64,000 nucleotides of DNA, taken from the NCBI RefSeq assembly GCF_018139545.1, contig NZ_JAGSPJ010000002.1, positions 186,001 to 250,000 on the forward strand. The letters are read 5' to 3'. The notes beneath the pieces were generated by a model. The model saw only the letters and a program-made list of their open reading frames with translations, searched no databases and had not been told where the DNA came from. Numbering within the stretch: position 1 is the first letter of the stretch; every line of letters starts with the position of its first letter. Source of the DNA: Affinundibacterium fentianense (GTDB taxonomy: Bacteria; Pseudomonadota; Gammaproteobacteria; Burkholderiales; Burkholderiaceae_D). Below, piece by piece: positions 34,835-44,650 of the stretch. A program made the translations under genes and the position numbers.

Positions 34835-36658
34835 ATGAGCATTTCAATTTCCCAACGTATTTCCCAACGGTTAGACGCGCTACGTGGCGCGATGATCAAA
34901 CATGGCGTTCATGCTTGTTTAATTCCGTCAGCAGATCCTCATTTGTCAGAATACTTGCCCGCCCGTTGGCAAGGTCGTGAGGTATTTTCTGGCTTTACAG
35001 GCTCAGTTGCAACCTTCATCGTGACGATGGATTTTGCTGGTTTATGGGTCGACAGCCGCTATTGGTCGCAGGCTGAAATAGAGCTTACCGGCACCGGTAT
35101 TAGTATCATACAAGTTCAATCCGCAGCGGCGAACGCACATATTGATTGGCTGACTGAACACTTAGCAGGTGGTCAAACTTTAGCGGTGGATGGCAATGTA
35201 CTAGGACTTGCAAGTGCACGTGCTCTGCAATCTGCTTTCGCGCCTAAGCAAATTATTTTAAATACCCAATTAGATCTTCTTGATGAAGTTTGGGATGACC
35301 GACCTGCGCTTCCCGATGCTCCGATATATGAGCATCTAGCACCATTCGCAACCATTAGTCGTGTGGAAAAATTAGCAGCAATCCGCGTGCAAATGCGGGC
35401 GAAAGGGGCAAATTGGCATTTTGTCTCAACGGTCGATGATATCGCTTGGATTTTCAATTTGCGTGGCGCCGATGTGAACTATAACCCGGTATTTGTATCG
35501 CACGCATTAATTGGAGTAGACAGTGCGACTTTGTTTGTTCCATTGAATAAAGTCTCCGCTGACATCATCGAAAATTTAGCAAAAGATGGTGTGCATTGCC
35601 AACCCTACGAACAAGCAGCCGCTGCATTAAACAATTTAAATGCGAGCGCCAGTTTATTGATTGACCCACGTCGTATCACGTTTGGGTTCCAACAAGCGAT
35701 TGCAAAAAATGCGACCGTGATTGAAGCACTCAACCCCTCGGTTTATAACAAATCGCGTAAATCAGCAGCAGAAGCACAATTTGTTCGTCAAGCGATGGAA
35801 CAAGATGGTGCCGCTTTGTGTGAGTTTTTTGCTTGGTTTGAACAGGCTCAAGGTCAACAACGCATCACCGAGTTAACAATTGACGAACAAATTTGCGCAG
35901 CGCGTGCGCGCCAGCCGCATTTCGTTTCACCCAGCTTTGGCACAATTGCGGGCTTTAATGGGAATGGCGCGATGCCACACTATCGCGCCACGGAGCATTC
36001 CCATGCTGAAATTGAAGGAGATGGCCTACTATTGATTGACTCTGGCGGCCAATATCTGAACGGAACCACAGATATCACTCGTGTTGTACCAGTTGGCACG
36101 ATTTCGGAAGATCAAAAGCGTGACTTCACGCTCGTCTTAAAAGGCATGATCGCACTGTCACGTATGCAATTTCCCTATGGAACTTATTCGACTGTTCTTG
36201 ATACGGTGGCGCGTGCGCCGATGTGGGCAGAAGGAATCAATTATGGCCACGGCACAGGACATGGGGTTGGATATTTTCTGAATGTCCACGAGGGTCCGCA
36301 ATCCATTTCAGGAGCGATCCCCAATAGTGACATGGTGATGCAGATCGGTATGATTACTTCCAATGAACCTGGAATTTATCGTCCGGGAAAATGGGGGGTG
36401 CGGATTGAGAATCTGTTGCTATGCGTGCCAGCGATGAGCACAGAATTTGGTGATTATCTTCGATTTGAAAGCCTAACTTTGTGTCCTATCGATACCCGTT
36501 GCATCGCGCTAGAACTCATGCGCGACGACGAAATTGAATGGCTGAATGATTATCATCAACAAGTTCTATTACGTCTTTCACCACGCGTTCAGGGCGATGC
36601 CTTAGCATGGTTAAAAGCGCGAACCACGCCAATTAGTAAGATCAGTCGCACATCTTGA
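34835..36658 (+). CDS. Aminopeptidase P family (Xaa-Pro) protein
   Basis: 607 residues, the long eukaryote-like APP type with two N-terminal creatinase-like domains and a pita-bread catalytic domain (about 310-545). Metal ligands are visible: the aspartates in LIDSGGQYLNGTTDITRV, the histidine in GHGTGHGVGYFLNVHEGP and glutamates in TSNEPGIY and RIENLLL. A C-terminal extension (550-600) follows. It should cleave N-terminal residues before proline in the cytoplasm. It lies in a run of same-strand genes with two GNAT genes. Confidence 0.93.
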   Translation: MSISISQRISQRLDALRGAMIKHGVHACLIPSADPHLSEYLPARWQGREVFSGFTGSVATFIVTMDFAGLWVDSRYWSQAEIELTGTGISIIQVQSAAANAHIDWLTEHLAGGQTLAVDGNVLGLASARALQSAFAPKQIILNTQLDLLDEVWDDRPALPDAPIYEHLAPFATISRVEKLAAIRVQMRAKGANWHFVSTVDDIAWIFNLRGADVNYNPVFVSHALIGVDSATLFVPLNKVSADIIENLAKDGVHCQPYEQAAAALNNLNASASLLIDPRRITFGFQQAIAKNATVIEALNPSVYNKSRKSAAEAQFVRQAMEQDGAALCEFFAWFEQAQGQQRITELTIDEQICAARARQPHFVSPSFGTIAGFNGNGAMPHYRATEHSHAEIEGDGLLLIDSGGQYLNGTTDITRVVPVGTISEDQKRDFTLVLKGMIALSRMQFPYGTYSTVLDTVARAPMWAEGINYGHGTGHGVGYFLNVHEGPQSISGAIPNSDMVMQIGMITSNEPGIYRPGKWGVRIENLLLCVPAMSTEFGDYLRFESLTLCPIDTRCIALELMRDDEIEWLNDYHQQVLLRLSPRVQGDALAWLKARTTPISKISRTS

Positions 36659-36694
36659 TAAGAACCTGAAGGTCAATCTCAATTAAGGCAAATA

Positions 36695-37213
36695 ATGCGT
36701 GATATCCCGACATGGCAAGTAATGCCAGCGAGCTTAGATGATTTTAGTGGCATCAAGTCGCTTTACATGCGCGTCGCACGACAAGGTGGCGGGATCGCTC
36801 GGACAGAAGATGAAATCAGCGATGACTACATACGTCACAATCTTGATTCGGCGCTCGCGCGTGGGATTGCCTATGTCGCCAAAGCCGAAGGAAGTATTGT
36901 CGGTGAAATTCATGCCTACCGACCTATACCGAAATTATTTTCTCACGTTTTGTCAGATTTAACGATTGCGGTTGATCCAGATTTTCAAGGAAGTGGCGTA
37001 GGTCGAGCCATGTTTACAGCGCTTCTTAATGAAGTCGTCGCCTCACATGCAGAGATCCGGCGTGTCGAATTATTCGTCCGTCAGTCCAACCTGAAAGCAC
37101 AGACTTTTTATCAAAGCCTAGGATTTCAAATCGAAGGACATTTTCAACAGCGCGTACGACGCCATGACGGCGATCTAGAAGCGGATATTCCAATGGCTTG
37201 GTTACGCGCTTAA
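36695..37213 (+). CDS. GNAT family N-acetyltransferase
   Basis: 172 residues. The acetyl-CoA-binding motif is clear in DLTIAVDPDFQGSGVGRAMF (about residues 88-107, pattern QGSGVG), with the C-terminal RQSNLKAQTFYQSLGFQIEG that closes the site. Substrate unknown. It follows the aminopeptidase by 36 bases and converges on dnaE2, whose stop is only six bases away. Confidence 0.9.
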   Translation: MRDIPTWQVMPASLDDFSGIKSLYMRVARQGGGIARTEDEISDDYIRHNLDSALARGIAYVAKAEGSIVGEIHAYRPIPKLFSHVLSDLTIAVDPDFQGSGVGRAMFTALLNEVVASHAEIRRVELFVRQSNLKAQTFYQSLGFQIEGHFQQRVRRHDGDLEADIPMAWLRA

Positions 37214-37219
37214 ACGCGT

Positions 37220-40200
37220 TCAACAAAAATCCCGACTCGCTGCGGAAAAATTCCCCAGTAGATGACTCATGTCGACTAAGCGCTTTGCCACCAGATGCTG
37301 AACTTGTCCATCCGTTTGCCAAATACCATAAACGCCAAGCAATCGCGCATTCATTGCTTCTTGACGGAATTGGTCCACTAACGTCGGCCAAACGATCACA
37401 TTCACTGGCCCAGTCTCATCTTCAATCGTAATAAATAACACCCCTTTGGCAGTTCCCGGCCTTTGTCGAACGGTGACCAAACCACAAGCGCGCGCAAACT
37501 GTTTATTTTGAAAAGTCTGCAATACCTCTGCTGGTAAAAAACGTTGCTTCAACAAGCGCGGTCTGAGTAATGCCAAGGGATGTCTTTGCAGCGTAAAGCC
37601 AGTACTATGATAATCACGCAGAATTTCTTGTGCCTCGGTGGGGATACTAAGTTGTGCAGGGGTTTCTGCTAATGTCGTCGGATGCAACAAATCTTTATCC
37701 GGTATCGCAGCAACTGCTTGCCATAAAGCTTGATGCCGATTGCCGCTCAAAGCGGCCAAGGCGTTCCCGCTCGCGAGTGCTTCTAAATCACCCCGATCAA
37801 GCTGTGCACGTCGAGCTAAATCGCTAATATCACTAAATGCTCCTTGTTGACGCGCTTTGCTAATACGCAGAGCAGCAGCTTGCGACATACCGCGCAGTAA
37901 ACACATGCCAAGTCGCACTGCGGGCTGTGCTTTGATGTCAACACGCTGTGGAATATCTTCTAATTTAGCGTCCCAATCACTGACCATCACATCAATTGGA
38001 CGCACAACAATCTGATGTCGTTTTGCATCTTGAATCAATTGCGATGGAGAATAAAACCCCATCGGTTGCGAGTTCAGCAGAGCACATAAAAATACCGCAG
38101 GTTGATGACATTTAATCCAACAACTCGCATAAGTCAGCAAAGCAAAACTAGCGGCGTGACTTTCTGGAAATCCATATTCACCAAAACCCAACATTTGATT
38201 AAATACGGCGTGAGCAAATTCGAACTCATAACCGTTTTTTACCATGGTATCAATAATTCGACGTTCATAGTGTGCTAGACCACCTTTGCGCTTCCAAGCC
38301 GCCATTGCACGTCGCAACTCATCCGCTTCACCTGGAGAAAAATCCGCTGCAACCATGGCTATTTGCATTACCTGCTCTTGAAAAATAGGAACACCTAGAG
38401 TACGTGATAAGACTTTTTCTATCGCTGGCTTAGGATACACAACGGGTTCCAAACCCTGACGCCGCTTTAAATAAGGATGCACCATGCCGCCCTGAATCGG
38501 TCCGGGGCGAACGATCGCTACTTGCACCACTAAATCATAAAAAGTACGTGGACGCAAACGTGGCAACATACTCATCTGAGCGCGCGATTCAATTTGAAAA
38601 ACACCCACCGTATCTGCTCGACAAATCATATCGTAGGTAACGGAATCCTCTGGCGGAATATCTTGCATACGCTTTGGGCAAGCTGGAATTTGCTGCATTA
38701 ATTTAAAAGCACGCTGCAACGCAGATAACATCCCTAAAGCCAACACATCGACTTTTAACAAACCTAATGCTTCTAAATCATCCTTATCCCATTGAATAAT
38801 GCTTCTGCCCTCCATGCTCGCTTTTTCGACTGGCACTAAGCGTGTCAATTTATCGCGCGCAATCACAAATCCGCCACTATGCTGCGATAAGTGTCGCGGA
38901 AATCTCAATAGCTGATTCACCAACGCAGCCCATTGCTGAGCTATATGCGACTGCGGATCCAAACCATTTTCAAGAAATCGTTCAAGCAAGGCTTCTTTAC
39001 TATCAAACCAATGCTGCGATTTGGCTAATTGATCAATCAAGTGCGCGTCAACGCCTAAGGCTTTACCGACCTCGCGTAAAGCACCACGTGGGCGGTAAGT
39101 ATGCACAGCCGCAGCCAATGCTGTTCGATGTCGACCATATTTTTGATACAGGTATTGAATCACCTCTTCACGACGCTGATGCTCAAAATCTACATCAATA
39201 TCAGGCGGCTCGCCGCGCTCTTTGGATAGAAAACGCTCAAATAATAAGATACCGTTTTCAGGACTAACCTCGGTAATATGCAAACAATAGCAAACCACTG
39301 AATTCGCCGCTGAACCACGTCCCTGACATAAAATATCTCGCGAGCGGGCAAAGCGCACAATGTCATAGACCGTCAAAAAATACGGTTCATAAGCAAGATC
39401 ATTAATCAAATGCAATTCATATTCGATCTTATTCTGAACCTCAGTACTTACTCCGTATGGGTAACGATGTTGCGCACCCGCGTACACTTCTTGTCGCAAA
39501 AATGAAGCTGGTGTATGGCCTTTCGGCACCAGCTCATCTGGATATTCATAACGTAACTCGGCTAAAGAAAATTGACATAAATCGGCAATTCTGAGAGTTT
39601 CTTGCAAAGCAGACGCTGAATAAATATTTCCCAATCTTAAGCGCGAGCGTAGATGTTGTTCTGCATTCGGTGCCAAATCATAGCCACAATCAGCGATCGC
39701 TTTTCCAAGGCGAATCGCGGTCAAAGTATCTTGCAAAGGCTTGCGTGAACGCACATGCATACAAACATGGCCGAGCGCAACCAGCGGCAGTCCGGTTCGT
39801 ATACCGATCTGCTCTAAATGGTGTTGCTGCCAATCGTCCATCGCTTGAGTTAACAAATTTAAACCTAACCACGTGCGTTGTGGAAAATGGCGCGCCATCC
39901 AATCGGCTTGCAATAGAACGAATTCGGGTTGAAGTGGATAATCAGGAATCAAGATGAGACAACAATGCGGTAGACCTGCGATATGCAATAGATCATCCGG
40001 TGGCGTAATAAAATCATCCGGTGTAATCAGGTAATGTCCTTTTACTGCATCGGCACGCATTCTTGCCAGACTAATTAACTCGCAAAGATTGCCGTAACCC
40101 TGTCGATTTTGTGCCAACACAAGCAAACGCATCCTACCTAATTCCACTCGCTGTTGGCTCCGTTGTAATTGAAAGACGCTACCAACGATCAAAGGAAATT

Positions 40201-40378
40201 GATGTTTTTGCGCCTCTTCATGGGCTCTCACGACCCCAGCCACAGAACACTCATCGGTAATCGCGAGAGCCCGATATTTCAATTTCACTGCGCGCGCAAT
40301 AAGCTCTTCCGCATGCGATGCGCCATGCAGAAAACTAAAATTGGTCTGACAGTACAGTTCGGCGTAATCGGGAAACAT
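37220..40378 (-). CDS. dnaE2: Error-prone DNA polymerase DnaE2 (ImuC)
   Basis: 1052 residues, within the DnaE2 range and shorter than replicative DnaE1. The N-terminal PHP domain begins MFPDYAELYCQTNFSFLHGASHAEEL; the polymerase core carries the aspartate pair in PPDIDVDFEHQRREE and FPESHAASFALLTYASCWIK; the C-terminal OB domain is near FITIEDETGPVNVIVWP. It works with ImuA and ImuB in SOS translesion synthesis. ATG 40378 is the first ATG of the frame; a TTG at 40429 is less likely. It lies 87 bases after imuB on the same strand. Confidence 0.95.
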   Translation of the reverse strand: MFPDYAELYCQTNFSFLHGASHAEELIARAVKLKYRALAITDECSVAGVVRAHEEAQKHQFPLIVGSVFQLQRSQQRVELGRMRLLVLAQNRQGYGNLCELISLARMRADAVKGHYLITPDDFITPPDDLLHIAGLPHCCLILIPDYPLQPEFVLLQADWMARHFPQRTWLGLNLLTQAMDDWQQHHLEQIGIRTGLPLVALGHVCMHVRSRKPLQDTLTAIRLGKAIADCGYDLAPNAEQHLRSRLRLGNIYSASALQETLRIADLCQFSLAELRYEYPDELVPKGHTPASFLRQEVYAGAQHRYPYGVSTEVQNKIEYELHLINDLAYEPYFLTVYDIVRFARSRDILCQGRGSAANSVVCYCLHITEVSPENGILLFERFLSKERGEPPDIDVDFEHQRREEVIQYLYQKYGRHRTALAAAVHTYRPRGALREVGKALGVDAHLIDQLAKSQHWFDSKEALLERFLENGLDPQSHIAQQWAALVNQLLRFPRHLSQHSGGFVIARDKLTRLVPVEKASMEGRSIIQWDKDDLEALGLLKVDVLALGMLSALQRAFKLMQQIPACPKRMQDIPPEDSVTYDMICRADTVGVFQIESRAQMSMLPRLRPRTFYDLVVQVAIVRPGPIQGGMVHPYLKRRQGLEPVVYPKPAIEKVLSRTLGVPIFQEQVMQIAMVAADFSPGEADELRRAMAAWKRKGGLAHYERRIIDTMVKNGYEFEFAHAVFNQMLGFGEYGFPESHAASFALLTYASCWIKCHQPAVFLCALLNSQPMGFYSPSQLIQDAKRHQIVVRPIDVMVSDWDAKLEDIPQRVDIKAQPAVRLGMCLLRGMSQAAALRISKARQQGAFSDISDLARRAQLDRGDLEALASGNALAALSGNRHQALWQAVAAIPDKDLLHPTTLAETPAQLSIPTEAQEILRDYHSTGFTLQRHPLALLRPRLLKQRFLPAEVLQTFQNKQFARACGLVTVRQRPGTAKGVLFITIEDETGPVNVIVWPTLVDQFRQEAMNARLLGVYGIWQTDGQVQHLVAKRLVDMSHLLGNFSAASRDFC

Positions 40379-40465
40379 TGCGCTTAAAATAGCCTTTACT
40401 CTATGTTGAATGATGAATATTCTTTTCAACTACTGGATTGAAGGATTGTTTAGTTAGCTTGGTTT

Positions 40466-42016
40466 TCAACCAAATACACCATGTAAAAACCATGCATCCT
40501 CTTCGTGCAGGAATTTGTTTTGCCCAATCCGTTCACGATAAATCCAATAACGATAATGTTGAGTACACTCTGCAATAAAATAGTCACGAGTAACGAGTTG
40601 TCCATTCCACCAACCTGCCTCGATCCGCTCTGCGGGTGATAAAAGTTTGAGACGTGATCCGTAATAAGGACTGTGCTGTTTCACCTTCAGTGAGATCGGC
40701 TTACTGAGTAACCAACTCGGCCGCGGAGTACGAAAAATTGGTATATTCTTCTGCGCTTGGCTCACCGTTTTTTCCAAAATCGAAACCCAATGATTAGCGA
40801 CCTCAGGTCGATGGTCGGCTCGCGGTGCAGCTTGCAAAACTTGATCAGCACCGAGTCGAGCAATTAATAATTCAATGAGTCGATGCTGATCCTCACTCTG
40901 ACTTCCTTGATCAGGAAAAAGCGAGGTACTTAATGCTTGGCGCACTTCCATCGCATCGACTTCCAAACGAACGGCAATAGCAGCGCTACCGAGTTGCCAT
41001 TGCGCGAGTTTCTCTTTCAATAAACGGGTAATATGCTCTTCTTGCCAACAAGCTTGAGCGAACGGAATAGCAAGCACGCTAGGCGCAGTTGCCTGCCGAC
41101 CTCGTTCATGTTCCAGTATCAGCGTAATATGTTTGACGGCTTTTTGCTGTTGATTTAGCCATCCACATAACTGCAATACCAAGCCACGACTAAAATGAAA
41201 AATCGTTTCTGTCTTATCGATCCGATCTGGCAATTCAGAACGTGCATGAAATTGATCCGGAACCACAATCCATTGATGTAGAGTTGGGAGTTCACCATAA
41301 GCACGGTCTAAAGCTAACAACAAGGCTTTTCCACAGCGTCTTTGTAAACCAGCACGCGGCAATCGACGTAGCGCTGCTAAATTTGTACAGGCTATCCCTT
41401 GTAACCAATCAAGATACGGTCGACTAGCTGCGAATAGATAACACGGCAAAGTATCTAAATGCAGCGCCAAACGTTGGCTATTCAAACATAGGTGTAATTG
41501 ACGCGTACGCCGTGTTGTTTTACTTCTTGTTTGTGGCATTTTTTGTGCTAATAAACTCGCCGCGCTCGCATTATTCGCTATACCTATTTGTGCACACACA
41601 CCTAAATGAATCAGATCATGTCGTATGCGTTGATACAGCTTTCGAATGCCACCAAACAATCGTAAACTAGCCGCGACTTCCATCAACACAATCTCTGCCG
41701 AATCCTCACAAAAACTCACACTGGGTGAATACTGCAAAAGACCAAACGCTACCTGCTGGCGCAACATCCGCTCTCGAACAGGATCTCGCTCTTTGATGAT
41801 GGCATCATCGCAGAGCAAAGCAATACTATTTTGACGCATACCCACTAATAAACCACAAGCACTGAGGTTCTCGCTGAGCGCGTAAATGTGTTGATGCTCG
41901 CAAATGATGAGTTTGCTTTGCCCTTCTTGTTTAGCCAACCAATGCGGACGAAATACCTCCAGCGCGAGCTGCGGTAGATAAATGGCGATCCATAAAGGCG
42001 GTCTCAAGACTTGCAT
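40466..42016 (-). CDS. imuB: ImuB, inactive Y-family polymerase-like protein
   Basis: 516 residues. It resembles Y-family polymerases but lacks catalytic acidic residues: at the position of the usual DE motif it reads VLMEVAASLRLFGG. The start LWIAIYLPQLALEVF and SACGLLVGMRQ are characteristic of ImuB. It acts as the adaptor that links ImuA, DnaE2 and the beta clamp. Its start lies inside imuA (86-base overlap), showing tight cotranslation. Confidence 0.92.
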   Translation of the reverse strand: MQVLRPPLWIAIYLPQLALEVFRPHWLAKQEGQSKLIICEHQHIYALSENLSACGLLVGMRQNSIALLCDDAIIKERDPVRERMLRQQVAFGLLQYSPSVSFCEDSAEIVLMEVAASLRLFGGIRKLYQRIRHDLIHLGVCAQIGIANNASAASLLAQKMPQTRSKTTRRTRQLHLCLNSQRLALHLDTLPCYLFAASRPYLDWLQGIACTNLAALRRLPRAGLQRRCGKALLLALDRAYGELPTLHQWIVVPDQFHARSELPDRIDKTETIFHFSRGLVLQLCGWLNQQQKAVKHITLILEHERGRQATAPSVLAIPFAQACWQEEHITRLLKEKLAQWQLGSAAIAVRLEVDAMEVRQALSTSLFPDQGSQSEDQHRLIELLIARLGADQVLQAAPRADHRPEVANHWVSILEKTVSQAQKNIPIFRTPRPSWLLSKPISLKVKQHSPYYGSRLKLLSPAERIEAGWWNGQLVTRDYFIAECTQHYRYWIYRERIGQNKFLHEEDAWFLHGVFG

Positions 42017-42746
42017 GATCTAATTGGTTCGACAAAGGCTGACTAGAGGGGCTAACTGATAGTGAATTGAATGATGCAGAAAATTGTGGAAGTAAGTCTT
42101 TAAACGCTAAAACCACTGCCTGTGCTTGCTGCGCCCCTCGTCGTTTAAAAATATCAATTTGCAAGCCGTTATGATGGAGTGCCAACTTTAAACGTAAGGG
42201 GGCTGGTGATGGCTGATGCTGATTTTCCCATGGACGAATCAGACAAAATAAACTACGCCCATTTTGCGCTGCCAAATGCAAACGTCGTAAGGCATCGTGA
42301 GTAAAGTGATGACGTCCGGATTGCCACAACAAGAGAGCACTACAAGCCTGATTTTTTACAATTTGCTCGGCCGCCCACAAAACATCACGTGGCTGATGGC
42401 ACGGTAACCATAGAACACGCGACAAATCCAAGCGTAAAGCAGACAGCGCCAATATCTGGGGCTGGTATGGCGTATTTAATAAAACAATCTGTCCTTCTCG
42501 CAACTGGGCGAGTGCGTGACTAAGTAATTGCAATTCAGCACTTCCCGCTTGCTCGACTAATAATTCCATTAAATTTGACAGAGGCCAACCACCTCCTGGC
42601 AACTCGGCTGCTAAAGCTGCATGGCCGCAATCAACATAGTTACCAAAACCACGGCCCAACTGGGATGCACGCCACAAAGACGGATGCAAACTCTCCAGAT
42701 TGACTGCAGCATGGTTAGCAGATTGCAAAGAATTAGTGCAAGACAT
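41931..42746 (-). CDS. imuA: ImuA, RecA/SulA-like mutasome subunit
   Basis: 271 residues. The N-terminal LHPSLWRASQLGRG and LAAELPGGGWPLSNLMELLVEQ are typical of beta-proteobacterial ImuA, which is distantly related to RecA. It binds RecA and ImuB and is needed for SOS mutagenesis. It opens the imuA-imuB-dnaE2 operon; the start lies only 11 bases from a perfect LexA box, giving a very short leader. No lexA gene adjoins it. Confidence 0.92.
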   Translation of the reverse strand: MSCTNSLQSANHAAVNLESLHPSLWRASQLGRGFGNYVDCGHAALAAELPGGGWPLSNLMELLVEQAGSAELQLLSHALAQLREGQIVLLNTPYQPQILALSALRLDLSRVLWLPCHQPRDVLWAAEQIVKNQACSALLLWQSGRHHFTHDALRRLHLAAQNGRSLFCLIRPWENQHQPSPAPLRLKLALHHNGLQIDIFKRRGAQQAQAVVLAFKDLLPQFSASFNSLSVSPSSQPLSNQLDHASLETAFMDRHLSTAARAGGISSALVG

Positions 42747-42757
42747 AATTAGATAAA

Positions 42758-42777
42758 TACTGTATGGATGTACAGTA
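42758..42777 (-). promoter_or_regulatory. LexA (SOS) box of imuA
   Basis: TACTGTATGGATGTACAGTA, an exact CTGT-N8-ACAG core with TA flanks on both sides, as in E. coli-type SOS boxes. It covers the -10 element and probable start site of imuA, as expected for LexA repression. Confidence 0.93.
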
Positions 42778-42802
42778 TATGTCTAGTTGAAAGAAATTTC
42801 AA
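42774..42802 (-). promoter_or_regulatory. imuA sigma-70 promoter
   Basis: On the minus strand TTGAAA (42802-42797), a 17-base spacer and TATACT (42779-42774). The -10 lies in the LexA box. It is a near-consensus promoter, so expression should be high once LexA is cleaved. Confidence 0.8.
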
Positions 42803-42897
42803 AACTTTTATACGAGCTTATTTTTCATACAAGTTTCATTGCATTCACAATCCTTAGCATGCTTAAACCAAGGTGATGAAATAAGATTAAACAATAC

Positions 42898-42926
42898 TTG
42901 ATTCTATATTTCTATAAATATAGAAT
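42898..42926 (+). promoter_or_regulatory. ars promoter with ArsR operator
   Basis: A perfect inverted repeat ATTCTATATT-N6-AATATAGAAT (42901-42926) overlaps a promoter of TTGATT (42898-42903), 17-base spacer and TAGAAT (42921-42926). It ends 29 bases before the arsR start, the classical place for ArsR autorepression. Confidence 0.8.
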
Positions 42927-42955
42927 TATAGAAATAACTTAATCAATAACACGAT

Positions 42956-43324
42956 ATGGAAACCAAATCCGCCATCACCGCCCTCGCCGCTTTGGCACAA
43001 GAATCTCGACTAGCGATCTTTCGATTGCTGGTTGCTGTCGGTCCAGAAGGCCTAGCAGCGAGCAAAATCGCAGAAGAACTCGAAGTTCCCTCGTCGTCAT
43101 TGTCGTTTCATTTGAAAGAGTTATCGCACGCGGACTTGATCGTGGCGCGGCAAGATGGGCGATTCATTATTTACTCGGCGAATTTTTCGGCGATGAATGA
43201 TTTGATAGGATTTTTAACTGAGAGCTGTTGTGGGGGTAATCCCTGTGGACCAAGCGCATCACCGAGATCAGCGACGAAAAAATCAGTACCAAAATCAGCC
43301 GCGAAGTCTGTGGTGAAGGCTTAA
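42956..43324 (+). CDS. arsR: ArsR family arsenic-responsive repressor
   Basis: 122 residues. A winged helix-turn-helix spans about 8-88 (LAQESRLAIFRLLV, PSSSLSFHLKELSHADLI). The C-terminal cysteines Cys91, Cys92 and Cys97 in ESCCGGNPC probably bind arsenite, as in ArsR types with a C-terminal site; the classical ELCVCDL site in the recognition helix is absent. A lysine- and alanine-rich tail (104-122) is unusual and may bind DNA non-specifically. The operator lies just upstream. First gene of the ars operon. Confidence 0.92.
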   Translation: METKSAITALAALAQESRLAIFRLLVAVGPEGLAASKIAEELEVPSSSLSFHLKELSHADLIVARQDGRFIIYSANFSAMNDLIGFLTESCCGGNPCGPSASPRSATKKSVPKSAAKSVVKA

Positions 43325-43401
43325 TTGATTTCCTCGTTTTTTACTCTTTTTTCTTTGATACTTGTTCGATATTTCTCTGATACTTCTTTGACCACGCTTT
43401 T

Positions 43402-44103
43402 ATGTCTTCAAAAAACATTGTACTGAAACGCATTGTCGCCGAGTTCCTTGGCACTGCTTTTTTACTCGCTGTCGTCGTTGGCTCTGGCATCATGGCGCAG
43501 ACGCTTTCTGCTGGTAATGCTGCCATCGCTTTACTCGCCAATGCACTCGCCACTGGCGCAGGTTTGATTGCCTTGATTTTAATGTTTGGCAATTTGTCGG
43601 GAGCACATTTTAATCCTGTGGTGACGCTCTCTGAAGCGTGGCAAAAAAATTTACCAAGTCACTACATTTTTCCGTATGTCGTTGCACAAATACTGGGGGC
43701 CTTTGCAGGTGTCGCCGCTGCACATGGCATGTTTGATCTGCCGCTATTTTTCGCATCGATGCATGCGCGTACTGGTGTTTCACAATGGTGGAGCGAATTC
43801 ATAGCGACCTTTGGTTTGATTGCGGTCATCATCAGCACCTCACGCACTCGTCCGGCAACTACGCCATTTGCGGTGGCGGCGTATATCACAGCAGCGTATT
43901 GGTTCACTTCTTCAACCTCATTTGCGAATCCCGCTGTGAGTTTGGCACGTGCAATGAGCGACACCTTTGCCGGCATACGTCCTAACGATGTGCCCGGTTT
44001 TATTGTGATGCAGTTGTTAGGCGCGGCATCTGCGACTGTGCTGTTTAACTGGTTATATCCATCACCTTCCCCATCTTCATCATCTGAGGTCAGCTCATCA
44101 TGA
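43402..44103 (+). CDS. aqpS: Aquaglyceroporin of the AqpS type
   Basis: 233-residue MIP-family channel with six membrane helices and two half-helices. The NPA boxes read NPV (GAHFNPVVTLSEAW) and NPA (FANPAVSLARAMSDTF), so the first is altered. In ars operons such a channel lets arsenite leave the cell down its gradient after ArsC action. The stop overlaps the arsC start (ATGA), so the two are coupled. A serine-rich C-terminal tail follows the last helix. Confidence 0.88.
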   Translation: MSSKNIVLKRIVAEFLGTAFLLAVVVGSGIMAQTLSAGNAAIALLANALATGAGLIALILMFGNLSGAHFNPVVTLSEAWQKNLPSHYIFPYVVAQILGAFAGVAAAHGMFDLPLFFASMHARTGVSQWWSEFIATFGLIAVIISTSRTRPATTPFAVAAYITAAYWFTSSTSFANPAVSLARAMSDTFAGIRPNDVPGFIVMQLLGAASATVLFNWLYPSPSPSSSSEVSSS

Positions 44104-44576
44104 ACGTCTTATTTCTTTGTACAGGTAATTCTTGCCGCTCTATTTTGGGCGAGGCGACTTTTAATCACTTAGCACCTGCTGGTTGGCGCGCGATGAGTGC
44201 GGGTAGCAAACCAACCGGCCAAGTGCATCCACGTTCACTCGCTTTATTGGCGCGCGAAGGCATCGCGACCGATGGTTATTTCAGTAAATCCTGGGATAAC
44301 TTGCCAGCGACGCCCGATATCGTGATTACGGTTTGTGCGAGCGCGGCGGGCGAAACTTGCCCTGCCTACTTAGGTCCTGTATTACGCACCCACTGGGGCG
44401 TCGAAGATCCGGCACACGCCACAGGCACCGATGAAGAAATTGACGCTAGCTTTATGCAAGCCTATCGTATTTTGCGAGCGCGTATTGAAGCGTTTTTTGC
44501 CTTACCACTTGCAAGCTTGCAAAACGATAAAGTGGCTTTAAAAGTAGAGATGGATAAGATCGCTAACCTCACTTGA
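44100..44576 (+). CDS. arsC: Arsenate reductase, LMW-phosphatase (thioredoxin-linked) type
   Basis: 158 residues. The phosphate loop C-X5-R lies at Cys7-Arg13 (CTGNSCR), and a second redox pair at Cys79 and Cys87 (VCASAAGETC) fits the thioredoxin-coupled arsenate reductases of the PI258 type. It reduces arsenate to arsenite in the cytoplasm. Its ATG overlaps the aqpS stop codon. A C-terminal tail of about 25 residues beyond the usual end is seen. Confidence 0.92.
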   Translation: MNVLFLCTGNSCRSILGEATFNHLAPAGWRAMSAGSKPTGQVHPRSLALLAREGIATDGYFSKSWDNLPATPDIVITVCASAAGETCPAYLGPVLRTHWGVEDPAHATGTDEEIDASFMQAYRILRARIEAFFALPLASLQNDKVALKVEMDKIANLT

Positions 44577-44650
44577 TCTCACTTGATCTCATTTGATTTC
44601 AACGACACATCATCACATCCATTTCTGAAATTTCCGAATCGGAGAACACC

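Noticed and set aside
40379-40429. Longer dnaE2 start at TTG 40429
   Set aside because: The added residues do not match the DnaE2 N-terminus, which fits ATG 40378 (MFPDYAEL).
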